NCBI RefSeq assembly: GCF_009828095.1
Contig: NZ_WTYP01000001.1
Coordinates: 1,550,001 to 1,614,000 of the forward strand
From: Pontixanthobacter luteolus
Lineage (GTDB): Bacteria; Pseudomonadota; Alphaproteobacteria; Sphingomonadales; Sphingomonadaceae
Direction: 5' to 3'
DNA: 64,000 nucleotides
Numbering within the stretch: position 1 is the stretch's first letter; each line of letters starts with the position of its first letter. The position numbers were made by a program, and so were the translations under genes. Below are positions 62,930-64,000 of this stretch, piece by piece. The notes under the pieces were generated by a model. It saw only the letters and a program-made list of their open reading frames with translations, had not been told where the DNA came from and did no database searches.

Positions 62930-63835
62930 TTACATGCTGTAAGACAGCGTGAAGAAGAAACCGGCGTCGGTGAAATCTTCGAATGACGGGCCCTGCGTAT
63001 CGACGTAGTTCACGCCGAGGCTCAGGCTGTCGGTAACCGCGTAGGATGCACCGAGCCCCCAGTCGAAGGACGTTCCGTCCGTATCGGTCGAGAACACGCC
63101 GTCGGTATAACCGAGGTGTGCGCTAAGACTGACCGGAGTGTCGGGAATGCCAACTTCGAAGTCTGTGTAGACGTAGATATTATCGCTATTGCCGAGCGAG
63201 TCCTGATCCCACGCATAGGCCGCGCCCAGCGTTGCGCTGACCGGACCAAGCGTCGTCGAAATCGACGCGTAGGGTTCGAAGTAATCGGTATCTACGCCTG
63301 GAATGTCGCCAGTCGGATAGATGTAATAGAGCAGACCGACATCGAAGGTCAGACCTTCGGCTACGTCGCCGTTCCAACCGCCATATACGTCAAGCTCCAG
63401 CTCGCCGAATGCACTACCGCCGGAAATGGTGGACGCCCAGGTGCCGACATAGAAACCGCTCGAATGGCCCAGATCAATGCCGCCTTGCAGCGCGATATCA
63501 CCGTCGGAGAAAGATACGCCGCGGAAACGGTAGTCGGATACCAGCGCAACATTGCCGGACAGCTCGAGACCGCTTTCGCCGCCAACTTTGCTTTCTTTTT
63601 CAAAATTCACGTCTTGCGAGATACGGACCACTTCCTGTGCGGTCAGTTCAGGCATTACGGCGTTTACATCGATATCGGCGATATCGACGACGACGTCGGA
63701 TGTGACAATGTCGGACGTGTTGATTACAGTTGTCTCGGCTTCGACAGCAATTTCAGATGCCAGAGCAGGCGCCGAGATCAGCGCAGTAGTAACAAAAAGA
63801 CTTGCGGCGGTAAGGCCGCGGATGGACGTGAGCAT
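62930..63835 (-). CDS. TorF-type putative porin
   Basis: A 301-residue outer-membrane protein. The signal peptide is RGLTAASLFVTTALISAPALA; the next ~60 residues are a polar, Val/Asp/Ile-rich linker. The barrel begins ELSGNVALVSDYRFRGVSFSDGDIALQGGID (split), which is the typical start of the TorF/Gcw_chp porin family (FRG after a tyrosine), and ends with alternating strands and the BAM-type terminal FFFTLSYSM (Met end instead of Phe). Such porins are abundant in sphingomonads and are usually monocistronic, as here. Transported solute unknown. Confidence 0.88.
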   Translation of the reverse strand: MLTSIRGLTAASLFVTTALISAPALASEIAVEAETTVINTSDIVTSDVVVDIADIDVNAVMPELTAQEVVRISQDVNFEKESKVGGESGLELSGNVALVSDYRFRGVSFSDGDIALQGGIDLGHSSGFYVGTWASTISGGSAFGELELDVYGGWNGDVAEGLTFDVGLLYYIYPTGDIPGVDTDYFEPYASISTTLGPVSATLGAAYAWDQDSLGNSDNIYVYTDFEVGIPDTPVSLSAHLGYTDGVFSTDTDGTSFDWGLGASYAVTDSLSLGVNYVDTQGPSFEDFTDAGFFFTLSYSM

Positions 63836-64000
63836 GACAAACTTCCTTGGTTTGTTGGGTTGCTTCGTCCCACCTGCATAAACACCGGCCGCGTTCTTTT
63901 CGATGTGCGGTCTCGTGCGAATATGTAATTATCTTGCAGGCCAATGCTGCGCCGCACAAGTCTTATTACGAGATTTTCGAGAAGCCGTCAGAATGTGTGG
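63836..64000 (-). promoter_or_regulatory. Upstream region of the porin gene
   Basis: About 165 bases to the window end hold the presumed porin promoter; an AAGGAAG ribosome site lies just before the ATG on the minus strand. No operator or further gene could be recognised. Confidence 0.35.

Overview
The window reads as chromosomal DNA of a sphingomonad-type alphaproteobacterium, most likely of the Erythrobacteraceae (inference). Grounds: high-G+C coding sequence throughout, a TorF-type porin, a large TonB-dependent receptor, an ATP12-family ATP synthase assembly chaperone, a TIGR02186/TauE pair, GatCAB for indirect tRNA charging, a Caulobacter-like Cpa/Tad pilus locus, and an MlaE permease carrying its own STAS domain. 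I see no rRNA, tRNA, CRISPR array, transposase, integrase or phage module.

Layout. 1-6.2 kb: the 5' part of argS, a lipoprotein, ispH-thrB-rnhA, a small DUF1508 protein, an FAD oxidoreductase and an alpha/beta hydrolase. 6.2-13.6 kb: a Tad/Cpa pilus operon (prepilin peptidase, CpaB, CpaC, CpaD, CpaE, TadB, TadC) that lacks both the CpaF/TadA ATPase and a pilin gene. 13.7-17.1 kb: a MarR regulator with crotonase, SDR and thiolase genes (acyl-CoA metabolism). 17.1-24 kb: a strongly codon-biased TonB-dependent receptor facing a TPR/2OG-Fe(II) oxygenase and methyltransferase operon, plus an exported protein. 24-32.4 kb: clpB, a penicillin-acylase-family enzyme, an M16 metallopeptidase and a small protein.

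32.4-35.5 kb is the one clearly accessory stretch. It is more A/T-rich and bounded by broken genes: a 48-codon C-terminal remnant of an unidentified protein at one end, and a decayed second copy of the gatB 3' end in the middle, about 1.8 kb from the intact gene. Between and beside these lie three exported proteins of unknown function. 35.5-39.1 kb is gatC-gatA-(small membrane protein)-gatB, an operon interrupted by an unfamiliar 100-residue gene.

39.2-64 kb: a DUF4153 membrane protein, an FKBP isomerase, rpsU, then a tightly packed run crcB-rluC-paiB-HAD phosphatase-small membrane protein-ATP12 in which every junction overlaps. Next come an Mla-type lipid transport operon, valS, queE, a HerA-like ATPase, TIGR02186/TauE, an NfrB/NfrA-like envelope glycan pair, nhaA, a glyoxalase, a SIMPL protein and a porin. 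Several strong hairpin terminators separate convergent units. The main points for follow-up are the gatB remnant and islet, the missing cpaF, the crcB leader (a folded Shine-Dalgarno hairpin behind a fluoride-riboswitch-like pseudoknot), the gene inserted into the gatCAB operon, and the TonB receptor/2OG oxygenase/methyltransferase neighbourhood.
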